Shown: piece after piece, positions 46,932-56,071 of the stretch
How positions within the stretch are numbered: the first letter of the stretch is position 1
How the letters are laid out: each line of letters begins with the position of its first letter
Source of the DNA: Thiomicrorhabdus sp. ZW0627
Lineage (GTDB): Bacteria; Pseudomonadota; Gammaproteobacteria; Thiomicrospirales; Thiomicrospiraceae
Reading direction: 5' to 3'
DNA: 64,000 bases
Assembly: GCF_029767005.1 (NCBI RefSeq)
Contig: NZ_JARUQR010000002.1
Span: 127,667 to 191,666 of the forward strand
Translations under genes and position numbers: made by a program
Notes under the pieces: model-generated
The model's database searches: none
The model's input: the letters and a program-made list of their open reading frames with translations, nothing else
What the model was told of the DNA's origin: nothing

Positions 46932-47126
46932 CTCCAAGCCGATTTATTTTGCAACTAATCGCCAAAAAAGCGCCGCTTGGAGTTCTAAAAGCGTTGAAAA
47001 TTTTATATAATTCCCCCTTTTCCCGTCGCCAAAACCTGGCGGGTATTTGAAACGTTAATACCAGACCCGGATTTGATTTTTCCCTTTGTTTTTTAAGGGA
47101 AATATTTCGATATCCCGGTCTAGGTT
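46932..47126 (+). promoter_or_regulatory. Structured leader upstream of ilvB
   Basis: The 237 bases between orn and ilvB hold no gene but two inverted repeats. The outer pair CTCCAAGC (46932-46939) / GCTTGGAG (46975-46982) might be an orn terminator without a T run. A nested structure lies before the ribosome site: arms 47060-47070 and 47114-47125 (ten pairs, one bulge, one mismatch) around an inner CCCTT / AAGGG hairpin (47082-47099). TATAAT at 47006-47011 could be a -10 element, though no good -35 is seen. No leader peptide rich in Leu, Val or Ile codons was found. Confidence 0.4.
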
Positions 47127-47145
47127 ATATTGGAGGACCATTGTT

Positions 47146-48849
47146 GTGGAAATGACTGGTGCCCAGATCCTTGTAAATTATCTCGAGGACGAGGGAGTAG
47201 AGCATATATGGGGGTATCCTGGTGGAGCTGTTCTGCCGATTTACGATGCCCTAGATACGGACGCCAAGAAACTGAACCATATTCTTGTGCGTCACGAACA
47301 GGCTGCAGTACACGCTGCAGACGGCTATGCGCGCTCTACAGGTAAACCAGGAGTGGTGCTTGTAACGTCGGGTCCCGGTGCAACCAATGCCGTGACCGGA
47401 ATCGCAACCGCCTATATGGATTCGATCCCTATGGTATGTATCACAGGTCAGGTGCCAACCGCACTGATCGGTTTGGATGCATTCCAGGAAATCGATACCG
47501 TTGGGATTACAAGACCGATCGTAAAACACAACTTCTTGGTCAAGAGTGTCGACGAACTTGCTAGTACGCTCAAAAAAGCATTTTATCTAGCCACAACGGG
47601 CCGACCTGGCCCTGTTGTCGTCGATATTCCAAAAGATATCCAAAACGCCAAAAGCACCTATGTTTATCCACAAGAAGTTGATATGCGCTCCTATCTGCCT
47701 GTAACTAAGGGCCATAGTGGACAAATTAAGAAAGCCGTGGAGATGATGCTTTCAGCTAAGCGACCAATTCTGTACACCGGTGGTGGTGTCATTTTGGGCG
47801 ACGCTTCTGAGGAATTAACCGAATTAACTCGTAAGTTGGGCTTCCCGATCACCCAGACATTGATGGGCTTGGGCGCTTTCCCGGCCTCAGACAAGCAGTC
47901 TGTGGGCATGTTGGGGATGCACGGTACTTACGAAGCGAACCTTTCGATGCATAACAGTGATGTGATCATCGCGATCGGTGCGCGTTTTGATGACCGTGTA
48001 ACCGGTAACTTGGAAAAGTTCTGTCCGGATGCAAAGATCATTCACGTGGACATCGATCCGGCTTCGATTTCGAAAAACGTTATCGTCGACATTCCAATCG
48101 TCGGACCGGTTAAGCAAGTATTGACCGAAATGAACGCCATTTTGGACAAAACCAAACTTAAGATCGACGAACAGGCCTTGGCGGACTGGTGGGAACAGAT
48201 CGAAGAGTGGCGTGCGACCAAGTGTCTGCGTTACGACACGGCGGGTGCCAAAATCAAGCCGCAAGCTGCGATGGAAGCCGTCTGGGAAGTGACTAAAGGG
48301 GATGCGTACGTGGCGTCTGACGTAGGTCAGCACCAGATGTTCGCCGCCCAGTACTATCCGTTCGACAAGCCGCGTCGTTGGATCAACTCCGGTGGTCTGG
48401 GTACCATGGGATTCGGTCTGCCGGCGGCTATGGGTGCGCAAATGGCATTCCCTGATGCAACGGTTGTCTGTGTGACCGGTGAAGGTTCGATCCAGATGAA
48501 CATTCAGGAACTATCGACCTGTTTGCAATACGGCTTGCCGGTGAAAATCGTCTGTTTGAACAACGGTTTCCTGGGTATGGTTCGTCAGTGGCAGGAATTC
48601 TTCTATGAGCGTCGTTATTCGATGTCTTATATGGAATCTTTGCCGGATTTCGTCAAATTGGCGGAGTCCTATGGTCACGTCGGTATTCGCATCGAAGACC
48701 CTAAGACGCTTAAGTCACAACTGGAAGAAGCGTTCTCCGAAGAGAACAAGAACCGTTTGGTGTTTATCGACATCATTACGGATCAGCAGGAAAACGTTTA
48801 TCCGATGATTCCAGCCGGTGCTGGTCTGAATGAAATGATTTTGGTGTAG
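47146..48849 (+). CDS. ilvB: Acetolactate synthase, catalytic subunit
   Basis: A thiamine-diphosphate- and FAD-dependent enzyme for branched-chain amino-acid synthesis. The GTG at 47146 is chosen: GGAGG lies nine bases upstream and the product begins [13 protein letters not shown], like IlvI. The open frame extends 20 more codons without signs of coding. Motifs are [15 protein letters not shown], the catalytic glutamate in [26 protein letters not shown], and the ThDP-binding [15 protein letters not shown] ending with [12 protein letters not shown]. The length is 567. The small subunit follows after 10 bases. Confidence 0.96.
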   Translation: MEMTGAQILVNYLEDEGVEHIWGYPGGAVLPIYDALDTDAKKLNHILVRHEQAAVHAADGYARSTGKPGVVLVTSGPGATNAVTGIATAYMDSIPMVCITGQVPTALIGLDAFQEIDTVGITRPIVKHNFLVKSVDELASTLKKAFYLATTGRPGPVVVDIPKDIQNAKSTYVYPQEVDMRSYLPVTKGHSGQIKKAVEMMLSAKRPILYTGGGVILGDASEELTELTRKLGFPITQTLMGLGAFPASDKQSVGMLGMHGTYEANLSMHNSDVIIAIGARFDDRVTGNLEKFCPDAKIIHVDIDPASISKNVIVDIPIVGPVKQVLTEMNAILDKTKLKIDEQALADWWEQIEEWRATKCLRYDTAGAKIKPQAAMEAVWEVTKGDAYVASDVGQHQMFAAQYYPFDKPRRWINSGGLGTMGFGLPAAMGAQMAFPDATVVCVTGEGSIQMNIQELSTCLQYGLPVKIVCLNNGFLGMVRQWQEFFYERRYSMSYMESLPDFVKLAESYGHVGIRIEDPKTLKSQLEEAFSEENKNRLVFIDIITDQQENVYPMIPAGAGLNEMILV

Positions 48850-48859
48850 GGGTGTCTCG

Positions 48860-49351
48860 ATGAAACATGTAATTTCAATGTTAATAGAAAATGAATCGGG
48901 TGCCTTATCACGCGTGTCCGGTTTGTTTTCTGCTCGAGGATACAACATCCACGCTTTGACGGTTGCACCGACTGAAGACGAGTCTTTGTCTCGTCTGACG
49001 TTGGTCACCAGTGGTACCGAGCAACAGATCGAACAGATCGTGAAGCACCTTAACCGTCTAATCGACGTGGTCAAGGTACTTGACCTGACCGAAGGTGCGC
49101 ACATCGAACGTGAGCTGATGTTGATCAAGCTACACGCAGTCGGTGAAGCACGTGACGAATACAAGCGTCTGACAGAGATCTTCCGTGGGGACATCATTGA
49201 TGTCACCGCGACGACCTATACCGTGCAGATGGTTGGCGAAAGCAAGAAGTTGGACGCGTTCATCGACGCGTTGGATCCAGGTCTTATTTTGGAAACCGTC
49301 CGTTCAGGCACCGTCGGTGTGATGCGCGGAGAAAAGTGTTTACACATTTAA
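48860..49351 (+). CDS. ilvH: Acetolactate synthase, regulatory subunit
   Basis: A 163-residue ACT-domain protein (MKHVISMLIENESGALSRVSGLFSARGYNI, shown here only as MKHVISMLIENESGALSRV for its start) that activates the catalytic subunit and gives valine feedback. ELMLIKLHAVG starts the C-terminal domain. AGGGGTG before the ATG is the ribosome site. ilvC follows 126 bases downstream. Confidence 0.95.
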   Translation: MKHVISMLIENESGALSRVSGLFSARGYNIHALTVAPTEDESLSRLTLVTSGTEQQIEQIVKHLNRLIDVVKVLDLTEGAHIERELMLIKLHAVGEARDEYKRLTEIFRGDIIDVTATTYTVQMVGESKKLDAFIDALDPGLILETVRSGTVGVMRGEKCLHI

Positions 49352-49477
49352 ACGGTTTGTAGATAATTCCCACAATTAAATTAAGCGGTTAATTTGGCGT
49401 TTGGTAAAGGGTTTCGAAGGGAACGTATCAGGCGCCATCAATTAAGAATTCTAAAAGTAAAAGATAGGAATAGATAA

Positions 49478-50494
<1,017 letters not shown>

Positions 50495-50502
50495 TTTTTC
50501 TA

Positions 50503-50604
50503 AAAGGTCTAGTTGGTCCGATTTCTGTGTTGCTTTCCGAGTCGTGTACTCATTGTACACTTCCTCGAAAAGCGCCTTGAACTCGAACAAACTATCTCCT
50601 TTTA
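50503..50604 (+). repeat. Long imperfect inverted repeat downstream of ilvC
   Basis: About 100 bases form one long hairpin: inner arms GTGTAC / GTACAC around TCATT (50533-50550), then CGAG / CTCG and GCTTT / AAAGC with mismatches. The outer arms are AAAAGG...TAGTTGGTC and GAACAAACTA...CCTTTT. There is no reading frame of note. The stretch from ilvC to the next gene (50495-50827) otherwise holds the terminator at 50619 and an AT-rich promoter-like region before the MFS gene. It may be a 3' UTR structure, a small RNA or a degenerate repeat element. Confidence 0.5.
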
Positions 50605-50618
50605 TATATTAGTTATGG

Positions 50619-50651
50619 AAAAGCCGAGTCAGAAATGACTCGGCTTTTTTT
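50619..50651 (+). terminator. Rho-independent terminator after ilvC
   Basis: Perfect 13-base stem containing GCCGAGTC / GACTCGGC with a GAAA tetraloop and a run of seven T. Nearly identical to the terminator at 52111. Confidence 0.92.
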
Positions 50652-50827
50652 GTTTTTGGCTTCTAGCTTTTAGTTCTGTTCCGGCAGGCAAATTGTAATT
50701 TTTTATATGGCCGTAAGAATCTTTGGTTCTGATAATTGATTACAATCATGGACAATTAGCCCGTTTTCTACGATATTAGCCTCTCTAAATTTTGATGTCC
50801 GTGACGAGTAATTTTAAGAGGTTTTAT

Positions 50828-52072
50828 ATGGGAAAAAATAGATGGCTTATGGCCTTAGCCGCAGTAGGGGTTCATATTTGTATCGGTTCCGTATACGCGT
50901 GGAGTGTATACGTTAATCCGATCAAGGACAGTATGAATTGGACGTTAACCGATGTCACCATCGCATTCAGTATCGCGATTTTCTTCTTAGGTTTATCCGC
51001 GGCGTTGATGGGTAAATTCGTTGAAAGAAACGGTCCAAAAGTCTCTGCCATTATTGCTGCCGTACTGTTTGGTTTAGGTACCGCAGGATCGGGTCTTGCC
51101 ATCTTTATGGAATCCAAGCTGCTTCTGTATTTCTTCTACGGTGTATTAGGAGGATGCGGACTCGGAATCGGATACATCGCTCCGGTGTCAACGCTTGTGA
51201 AATGGTTCCCTGATAAAAGAGGTCTGGCGACAGGCCTGGCCATTATGGGATTCGGGTTTGCATCTGCCGTATGGGGGCCAACGATTAAAGTGTTAATCTC
51301 AACGATGGGCGTTTCTTTAACCTTCATTTTGTTGGGTGCGACCTATTTTGTCATCATGTTCGCATCGGCACTTTATTTGGAAAAACCGGAAGAGGGATAC
51401 TTACCTGAAGGGTTCAAGAAAAAGGTGGAAGCCGGTCACAAGACTATCAAACAAGACCTTGCTTCTCTAGGGCTTCATGAAGCGGTTAAAACCCCAAGAT
51501 TTTACGGCTTATGGTTGATGCTGTTCATTAACGTCACCTGCGGTATCGCAATCATCGGTGTGGCGTCACCATTGTTGCAGGAAGTGCTAGGTGTGTCCGC
51601 AATCGCCGCCGCTGCCGCGGTTGGTCTGATGGGGATTTTCAACGGTGCAGGTCGAATTTTCTGGGCGTCGTTATCGGATTATCTAACCAGACCGGTTGTC
51701 TATATCACGTTCTTCGCCACTCAGGCAGTTGCGTTTTACGTCTTGCCGTCGATTACCGAAATCATTATTTTCCAAGTGATCTTGTATTTCATCATGTCGT
51801 GTTACGGCGGAGGGTTTGCTTCCATCCCGGCCTATATTGGAGACATTTTCGGAACCAAAGAGTTGGGTGCGATTCACGGTTATATCCTGACCGCTTGGGC
51901 CGCAGCCGGTTTGGTAGGGCCGCTGATTATTTCCATGGTCAAAGACGCCACCGGTTCCTATGCTGAAACACTGTATGTATTCTCAGGATTCTTTGTGGTT
52001 GCATTGGTGATCTCCATCGCCATGTTGGTCAACATCAAATCCATTCAGAAAAATCAGAACGTAGCGCAATAA
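50828..52072 (+). CDS. Major-facilitator carrier of the oxalate/formate (OFA) family
   Basis: Twelve hydrophobic segments in 414 residues. The start at 50828 has AAGAGG six bases upstream; an in-frame TTG/ATG 11-12 codons earlier has none. The N-terminal signature HICIGSVYAWSVYVNPIKD and the loop KWFPDKRGLATGLAIMGFG are typical of OFA-family transporters, which carry small mono- or dicarboxylates such as oxalate, formate or lactate. It stands alone between two matching terminators. The substrate is not predictable from the sequence. Confidence 0.85.
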   Translation: MGKNRWLMALAAVGVHICIGSVYAWSVYVNPIKDSMNWTLTDVTIAFSIAIFFLGLSAALMGKFVERNGPKVSAIIAAVLFGLGTAGSGLAIFMESKLLLYFFYGVLGGCGLGIGYIAPVSTLVKWFPDKRGLATGLAIMGFGFASAVWGPTIKVLISTMGVSLTFILLGATYFVIMFASALYLEKPEEGYLPEGFKKKVEAGHKTIKQDLASLGLHEAVKTPRFYGLWLMLFINVTCGIAIIGVASPLLQEVLGVSAIAAAAAVGLMGIFNGAGRIFWASLSDYLTRPVVYITFFATQAVAFYVLPSITEIIIFQVILYFIMSCYGGGFASIPAYIGDIFGTKELGAIHGYILTAWAAAGLVGPLIISMVKDATGSYAETLYVFSGFFVVALVISIAMLVNIKSIQKNQNVAQ

Positions 52073-52091
52073 ACAAATATTAGCGCTTCAT

Positions 52092-52142
52092 TCAAAACGG
52101 AAGTTTTGAGAAAGCCGAGTCGGAAATGACTCGGCTTTTTTT
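52092..52142 (+). terminator. Tandem hairpins and terminator after the MFS gene
   Basis: A small hairpin TCAAAAC / GTTTTGA with a GGAA loop (52092-52109) is followed at once by AAAGCCGAGTC / GACTCGGCTTT (52111-52138) and a T run. The second stem copies the ilvC terminator. Confidence 0.9.
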
Positions 52143-52208
52143 ATGCATGGATATTTTGCATGTTTAGGAATAGTATGAAGTGGGTCTGAAAGTAATGGGG
52201 ATGGTTCG

Positions 52209-52688
52209 TTGAATTTTTTAATCGACAGTTACGAAAAGTTGGAAATAACAGATGAGGAAATATTTGATCTGTTATTCGAGGTTTACGTACAAGGCGGCTT
52301 TGTTTCAGCAGACGTTGCGGAATCGGTATTTAATCCTTTATCGGTCAAAAACCGAGGAGTATTGTTTGCGGCTCGTGAACTCAAAACAAAAGAATTCGCA
52401 GGGATGGTTGTCCTCGTTCCGCCGGGTTCAGACATGATTGTCAGGGCGAAGGAAAATGAATGTGAAGTGCATTTGTTGGGCGTTAAGGCAAAATTCAGAG
52501 GTGTGGGTTTGGGGCGAGAGTTGGTTTCTAAGGTAATAGAAACGGCTGAACAGAATGAATGGTCAAAGATTGTCTTATGGACTCAGAAACCCATGGTGGA
52601 AGCTCAGCACCTGTACGAGTCGTTTGGTTTTACACGAAAAGGTGAGATGGTTAAAAACGAGATTGTCTTTTGGGTGTATGAGCGATAA
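52209..52688 (+). CDS. GNAT-family acetyltransferase
   Basis: A 159-residue protein with the acetyl-CoA loop KFRGVGLGRELV and YESFGFTRKGEM near the end, the general GNAT pattern. The start is a TTG at 52209 preceded by GGGGATGG at a good distance; no other start near it is in frame with the fold. The substrate is unknown. A CAGGCCTG palindrome begins right after its stop. Confidence 0.75.
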   Translation: MNFLIDSYEKLEITDEEIFDLLFEVYVQGGFVSADVAESVFNPLSVKNRGVLFAARELKTKEFAGMVVLVPPGSDMIVRAKENECEVHLLGVKAKFRGVGLGRELVSKVIETAEQNEWSKIVLWTQKPMVEAQHLYESFGFTRKGEMVKNEIVFWVYER

Positions 52689-52698
52689 CCAGGCCTGC
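52689..52698. repeat. CAGGCCTG palindrome (intergenic)
   Basis: CCAGGCCTGC directly after the GNAT stop; the flanks AA...GGTT are partly symmetric. Confidence 0.7.
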
Positions 52699-52765
52699 TC
52701 GGTTACAATGAATCAATCGATTATGAGAAGATAATCCCCCTGTCTTTTCTTGGAGTAGGTTACAC

Positions 52766-53431
52766 ATGATACAAGCCGTGATTTTTGATATGGACGGAAC
52801 GCTGATTGATTCGGAGCCTATGTGGAAAGAGGCGGAAGAGCAGGTTTTTTCAGCTGTCGGTGTCGATGTTAAAGAGGAGCTTTCAGCCAAGACGGCATCG
52901 ATGACAACCGATGAAGTCACACGGTTTTGGTACGGTCATTTTCCCTGGACGGGTAAGAGCTTGGAGCAAGTTGAAAATGAAGTGGTTGAGTGTGTTGAGT
53001 CCTTAATCTCCGAAAAGGGTGAGCCGATGGAAGGGGTTAATGAGATATTGGAACTCTTTCATAAGAACAACTTAAAAGTTGGCCTGTCCACCAATTCACC
53101 TCACCGACTTATCCCTGTCGTTTTGAAAAAGTTGGGCATCTCAGATTGCTTTCAAGCCATCTCCTCTTCCGAGCATGAAGAGAAAGGGAAGCCACATCCG
53201 GCCGTCTATTTATCGACCGTCAAAAAACTTCAGGTTGCACCTGAAAAATGCATTGCGTTTGAAGATTCGCTTTCCGGCATTTTGGCGGCGAAAGAGGCGA
53301 ACATTAAAACCGTCGCCGTTCCTTCCAAATTAGAATTTGCGCATTCAAAATTTGACGTTTCACATTTGAAGCTTGAGAGTTTGTTGGCATTTAAAGATTC
53401 GCATTTAAAAATGCTGGCTAGCAACCTCTAG
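52766..53431 (+). CDS. HAD-superfamily sugar-phosphatase-like protein
   Basis: A 221-residue HAD hydrolase of the beta-phosphoglucomutase/YniC group. The motif-1 nucleophile is in FDMDGTLIDSEP (Asp8, Asp10), motif 2 is LSTNSP, motif 3 the lysine in EEKGKPHP, and motif 4 is AFEDSLSG. A helical cap lies between motifs 1 and 2. Likely acts on sugar or hexitol phosphates such as 2-deoxyglucose 6-phosphate; this is family inference. Confidence 0.85.
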   Translation: MIQAVIFDMDGTLIDSEPMWKEAEEQVFSAVGVDVKEELSAKTASMTTDEVTRFWYGHFPWTGKSLEQVENEVVECVESLISEKGEPMEGVNEILELFHKNNLKVGLSTNSPHRLIPVVLKKLGISDCFQAISSSEHEEKGKPHPAVYLSTVKKLQVAPEKCIAFEDSLSGILAAKEANIKTVAVPSKLEFAHSKFDVSHLKLESLLAFKDSHLKMLASNL

Positions 53432-53458
53432 TTCTGTTCTTAAATTGAGTGGAAGTAG

Positions 53459-53480
53459 AACTGAACAGGCCTGTTCAGTT
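53459..53480. repeat. 22-base perfect palindrome centred on CAGGCCTG
   Basis: The longest copy of the motif: 11 bases and their exact reverse complement, containing CTGAACAGGCCTGTTCAG. It lies between the HAD stop and its terminator. Confidence 0.85.
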
Positions 53481-53492
53481 TGAAAAGTAATA

Positions 53493-53518
53493 AAAAAGCC
53501 GCTATTGAGCGGCTTTCT
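53493..53518 (+). terminator. Terminator after the HAD gene (also faces the minus-strand operon)
   Basis: Stem AAAGCCGCT / AGCGGCTTT with a short ATTG-type loop, A run before and T run after. It can end both the HAD gene and the respiratory operon coming from the right. Confidence 0.85.
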
Positions 53519-53535
53519 TGTTTAGGTTGTGTGAA

Positions 53536-53634
53536 TTACAAACTCACCACCGTCAAAGTGCTCAACCACCACATGAGAAGTATGGAGCCGAAGGTGAGGA
53601 TGAGTCCCCAGATGATCGCTTTGATTCCGTTCAT
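53536..53634 (-). CDS. 32-residue single-helix membrane peptide, last gene of the bd-like/sulfide operon
   Basis: A short frame with ATG at 53634, stop TAA at 53536, and AAGGAG five bases before the ATG. The product starts MNGIKAIIWGLILTFGS and continues as one hydrophobic helix ending WWLSTLTVVSL. It begins ten bases after the stop of the dihaem cytochrome gene, so it belongs to the operon. Cytochrome bd operons often end with a tiny one-helix subunit (CydX, about 30-40 residues); length, place and topology match, but no CydX sequence motif is clear. Confidence 0.6.
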   Translation of the reverse strand: MNGIKAIIWGLILTFGSILLMWWLSTLTVVSL

Positions 53635-53644
53635 GTCCGTCTCC

Positions 53645-54334
53645 TTATTTTGCTGATTTGAGCGACGCGTAATATTCGGCAAGTGCCTCGATTTCGGCCT
53701 CGGTCAGATCGTGGGTGAACTGTGACATGCCTTCGTTGATGTCGTTTTTACGATGTCCGTTTTTATAGGCATGCATGGTGCGCACGAAGTAATGTGCGGT
53801 CTGTCCGGCAAGAGCGGGTACTTCGTCGTGACCCTCACCGTGTGCGCCATGACAGGAAGCACAAGGTGTAATCATGCGGCTGACGTCGCCTTTGCGTACC
53901 AGGCGATCAATCTGCGCGTCCATGCCCGCAGAAGGTTTTGCCGGAACCGTCTTGGTCGCGTAATAGGTGGCGAGATCAGCCATGTCCTGTTTGCTCATCG
54001 GCTGGGTGGCGGCGAACATGACCGAGGCCTTGCCGTCGCCTTCGTTACGCAAGCCGGACTGGTAGTCTAACAGCGTTTTGTAGATGTAAGTCGGCGTATT
54101 TCCCGCCAGACTTGGTGCATTGCGCGATGGCGCAATGCCATGTTCACCGTGGCAGGTAATGCACAGGCCTGTCTTATGCAGTTCGGCTCCGCGGGTTATA
54201 TCGCCTTGTGGCATTTCCGATGCGGTTCTATCCCATTCAATCTGAGTCCAGGCGGTTGCTTCCGGCAGGTTATGTCCCGAAGCGAAAGCGTTAGCGCTTA
54301 GGGAGACCAGGCTGAGTAAAATCAATTTTTTCAT
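53645..54334 (-). CDS. Dihaem cytochrome c (c4/FccA-like)
   Basis: A 229-residue exported protein with a signal peptide (cleavage near FAS-GHN) and two haem motifs, CITCH (58-62) and CASCH (158-162), each heading a cytochrome c4-like domain (SLAGNTPTYIYKTL; ALAGQTAHYFVRTM). Dihaem cytochromes of this build are the haem subunit of flavocytochrome c sulfide dehydrogenases in some phototrophs. It follows the flavoprotein gene by 21 bases, which supports an FccA role here. Confidence 0.85.
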   Translation of the reverse strand: MKKLILLSLVSLSANAFASGHNLPEATAWTQIEWDRTASEMPQGDITRGAELHKTGLCITCHGEHGIAPSRNAPSLAGNTPTYIYKTLLDYQSGLRNEGDGKASVMFAATQPMSKQDMADLATYYATKTVPAKPSAGMDAQIDRLVRKGDVSRMITPCASCHGAHGEGHDEVPALAGQTAHYFVRTMHAYKNGHRKNDINEGMSQFTHDLTEAEIEALAEYYASLKSAK

Positions 54335-54355
54335 TCTCTATTTCTCCTTAGCCGC

Positions 54356-55654
54356 TTAGCTGAAAATGTCTTTACGGAAAGTACGTTGCCAGTTCTTCGC
54401 GACTTCCGCTCGGATATGGCGGTGGTATGGGTTTTCCGTCGGATTGGACATCACGTAACTCTCTTCGTAAGCACGGTCGTTACCAGCGTAGCGGAAGGTT
54501 TCGGCAACGGTCATACCCCAGTCTTCTGCGGCCATGGCCACGCAATTGTTAGTGATGAATGGTGTGCCGATCTCTTTGCCGGTCAGTTCCGCCTGAATCG
54601 CTTTGGTGACCACTTTGGCCTGGTTGCTGGCGATGTAGCCGGTTTTTGGCATTGGATCGGCGGCTGCCGAGTCGCCGATGACATAGACGTCTTTGTCACG
54701 TTTACTCGAGAAGTCTTTTGAGTTGATGGGTGCCCAATCGCCTTTAACCAGACCGTTCATGCGCACGAAGCTTCCTGCCATTTCAGGTGGGATGATGTTG
54801 ATGACATCACCTCTTAATGTCTGGCCGCTTGCAGTCGTCAGGGTGCGGTTATTGGTGTCCAGTTTGGTGACGTGTCCGCCGTTTTTGGCTGGAACCCATT
54901 CGATGCGTGCGTTGTCCGTCCCCAGTCCATGCTCTTTCTTCCAGAAGTCCATATAGACGTCATGAAAAATGAAATCGTCCTTGGAATCCAGAATGAGGAT
55001 TTTGGCGGTTGGGTTGGTGTGCTTTAGCTTGTTGGCGATAAACGATGCGCGCTCGTAAGGCGCGGGCGGGCAGCGATATGGATCAACCGGTGAAGAAATC
55101 AGCACGGTTCCGCCTTGCGGCATCGATTTGATCTGGTCGCGCAATGTCAATGTCTGAGGGCCCGCATGCCACGCCGCAGGGAAGTCGCCTTCGGCCAATT
55201 CTTTACTGTAACCTTCTACTGCATTGTATTTGAAGTCCGGGCCGGGGGAGACGATGAGTTTGTCGTAATGGATTACGTCACCCTTGGCAAGAATCAGGCT
55301 TTTGCCTGTGTAGTCGATCTCTTGGGCGTAGTCCTGGATGACGTTGACCGCATAGCGAGATTTTAGGGTGTTGTAATCAACGGTCAGGGTTTCCAATGTA
55401 TCGAAATCAGCCACGACTTCATTACTGCCCGGGCAGAAAATGTATTGCGGTTGTGGTTCGATGATGGTGATGCGTACGTCGGAATTCAGCAGGCGCATGT
55501 ATTTGGCTGCCGCAGCGCCGCCGACACCTCCGCCGACGATGACGATGTGCGCGCTCTGTTTGGCAAATGCCAGGTTTGAGGCGCCCAACAGTCCGGTGCC
55601 GATTGCGGCATTACCGAAAAGTTTGATTAATTCGCGTCTTGTCATGGTTTTCAT
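54356..55654 (-). CDS. fccB: Flavocytochrome c sulfide dehydrogenase, flavoprotein subunit (FccB/SoxF type)
   Basis: Start at 55654 (MKTMTRRELIKLFGNAA), a Tat signal with AAGGAG upstream; the open frame runs 15 codons farther. The 432-residue protein has FAD motif IVIVGGGVGG (37-46) and the redox-active cysteine pair typical of FCSD: Cys195 in YRCPPAPYERA and a later cysteine in TNNCVAMAAEDWGM. FCSD oxidises sulfide in the periplasm to sulfur or polysulfide and reduces a cytochrome c. The start overlaps the stop of the upstream cytochrome by four bases (ATGA). FccA-like cytochrome follows. Confidence 0.9.
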   Translation of the reverse strand: MKTMTRRELIKLFGNAAIGTGLLGASNLAFAKQSAHIVIVGGGVGGAAAAKYMRLLNSDVRITIIEPQPQYIFCPGSNEVVADFDTLETLTVDYNTLKSRYAVNVIQDYAQEIDYTGKSLILAKGDVIHYDKLIVSPGPDFKYNAVEGYSKELAEGDFPAAWHAGPQTLTLRDQIKSMPQGGTVLISSPVDPYRCPPAPYERASFIANKLKHTNPTAKILILDSKDDFIFHDVYMDFWKKEHGLGTDNARIEWVPAKNGGHVTKLDTNNRTLTTASGQTLRGDVINIIPPEMAGSFVRMNGLVKGDWAPINSKDFSSKRDKDVYVIGDSAAADPMPKTGYIASNQAKVVTKAIQAELTGKEIGTPFITNNCVAMAAEDWGMTVAETFRYAGNDRAYEESYVMSNPTENPYHRHIRAEVAKNWQRTFRKDIFS

Positions 55655-56058
55655 TGGCGGTTCTCCTTGATTGAAGCGTTCCAGTCGGCCTGGGTCCATT
55701 CCTCCGGTTTTTGTGCTGAGAAGAAATCGGCCATGGCTTCGATTTCCTCATCGGAGAAGACCCACGCGACGTCGTGCATGACGATGGACGGGAATTCGTT
55801 TTCTCGATACGCTTTCATCAATTTAATGAAGTTCTCTTTTTTCATGCCCGCCAATGGCGGCATGGCTTCGTTGAATTCTGCGCCTTTGGTACCGTGGCAG
55901 GCCGAACAGTTGTCGCCGAGCATTTCACCCGAAGGCATTGGGTATTCGCCACGCAGTTTAGCGTTCTCTTCAGCGGTTGTGCCGCCTGTGATGGCATAGC
56001 TTACGGATGTGTTCAGAAGGCAAGCCAGACCAACGCTCATTAATAGTCGTTTTTTCAT
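55651..56058 (-). CDS. Monohaem cytochrome c of the bd-like/sulfide operon
   Basis: Start at 56058 (MKKRLLMSVG) with GGAG eight bases upstream; the longer frame to 56169 lies inside the preceding gene. The product is 135 residues with a signal peptide (cleavage near SYA-ITG), haem motif CSACH (51-55) and MPPLAGM for a possible methionine ligand. It lies 13 bases after the second bd-like subunit and overlaps fccB by four bases, so it probably hands electrons from FCSD to the oxidase. Confidence 0.85.
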   Translation of the reverse strand: MKKRLLMSVGLACLLNTSVSYAITGGTTAEENAKLRGEYPMPSGEMLGDNCSACHGTKGAEFNEAMPPLAGMKKENFIKLMKAYRENEFPSIVMHDVAWVFSDEEIEAMADFFSAQKPEEWTQADWNASIKENRQ

Positions 56059-56071
56059 TTTCCGTTCTCCC

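Noticed and set aside
47887-48441. A 184-codon minus-strand frame inside ilvB
   Set aside because: Antisense shadow of ilvB; arginine/histidine-rich composition and no ribosome site.
50495-50660. Possible tRNA or other structured stable RNA gene after ilvC
   Set aside because: There is no cloverleaf, anticodon arm or T-loop sequence. The region is a single long hairpin plus a terminator, reported as a repeat instead.
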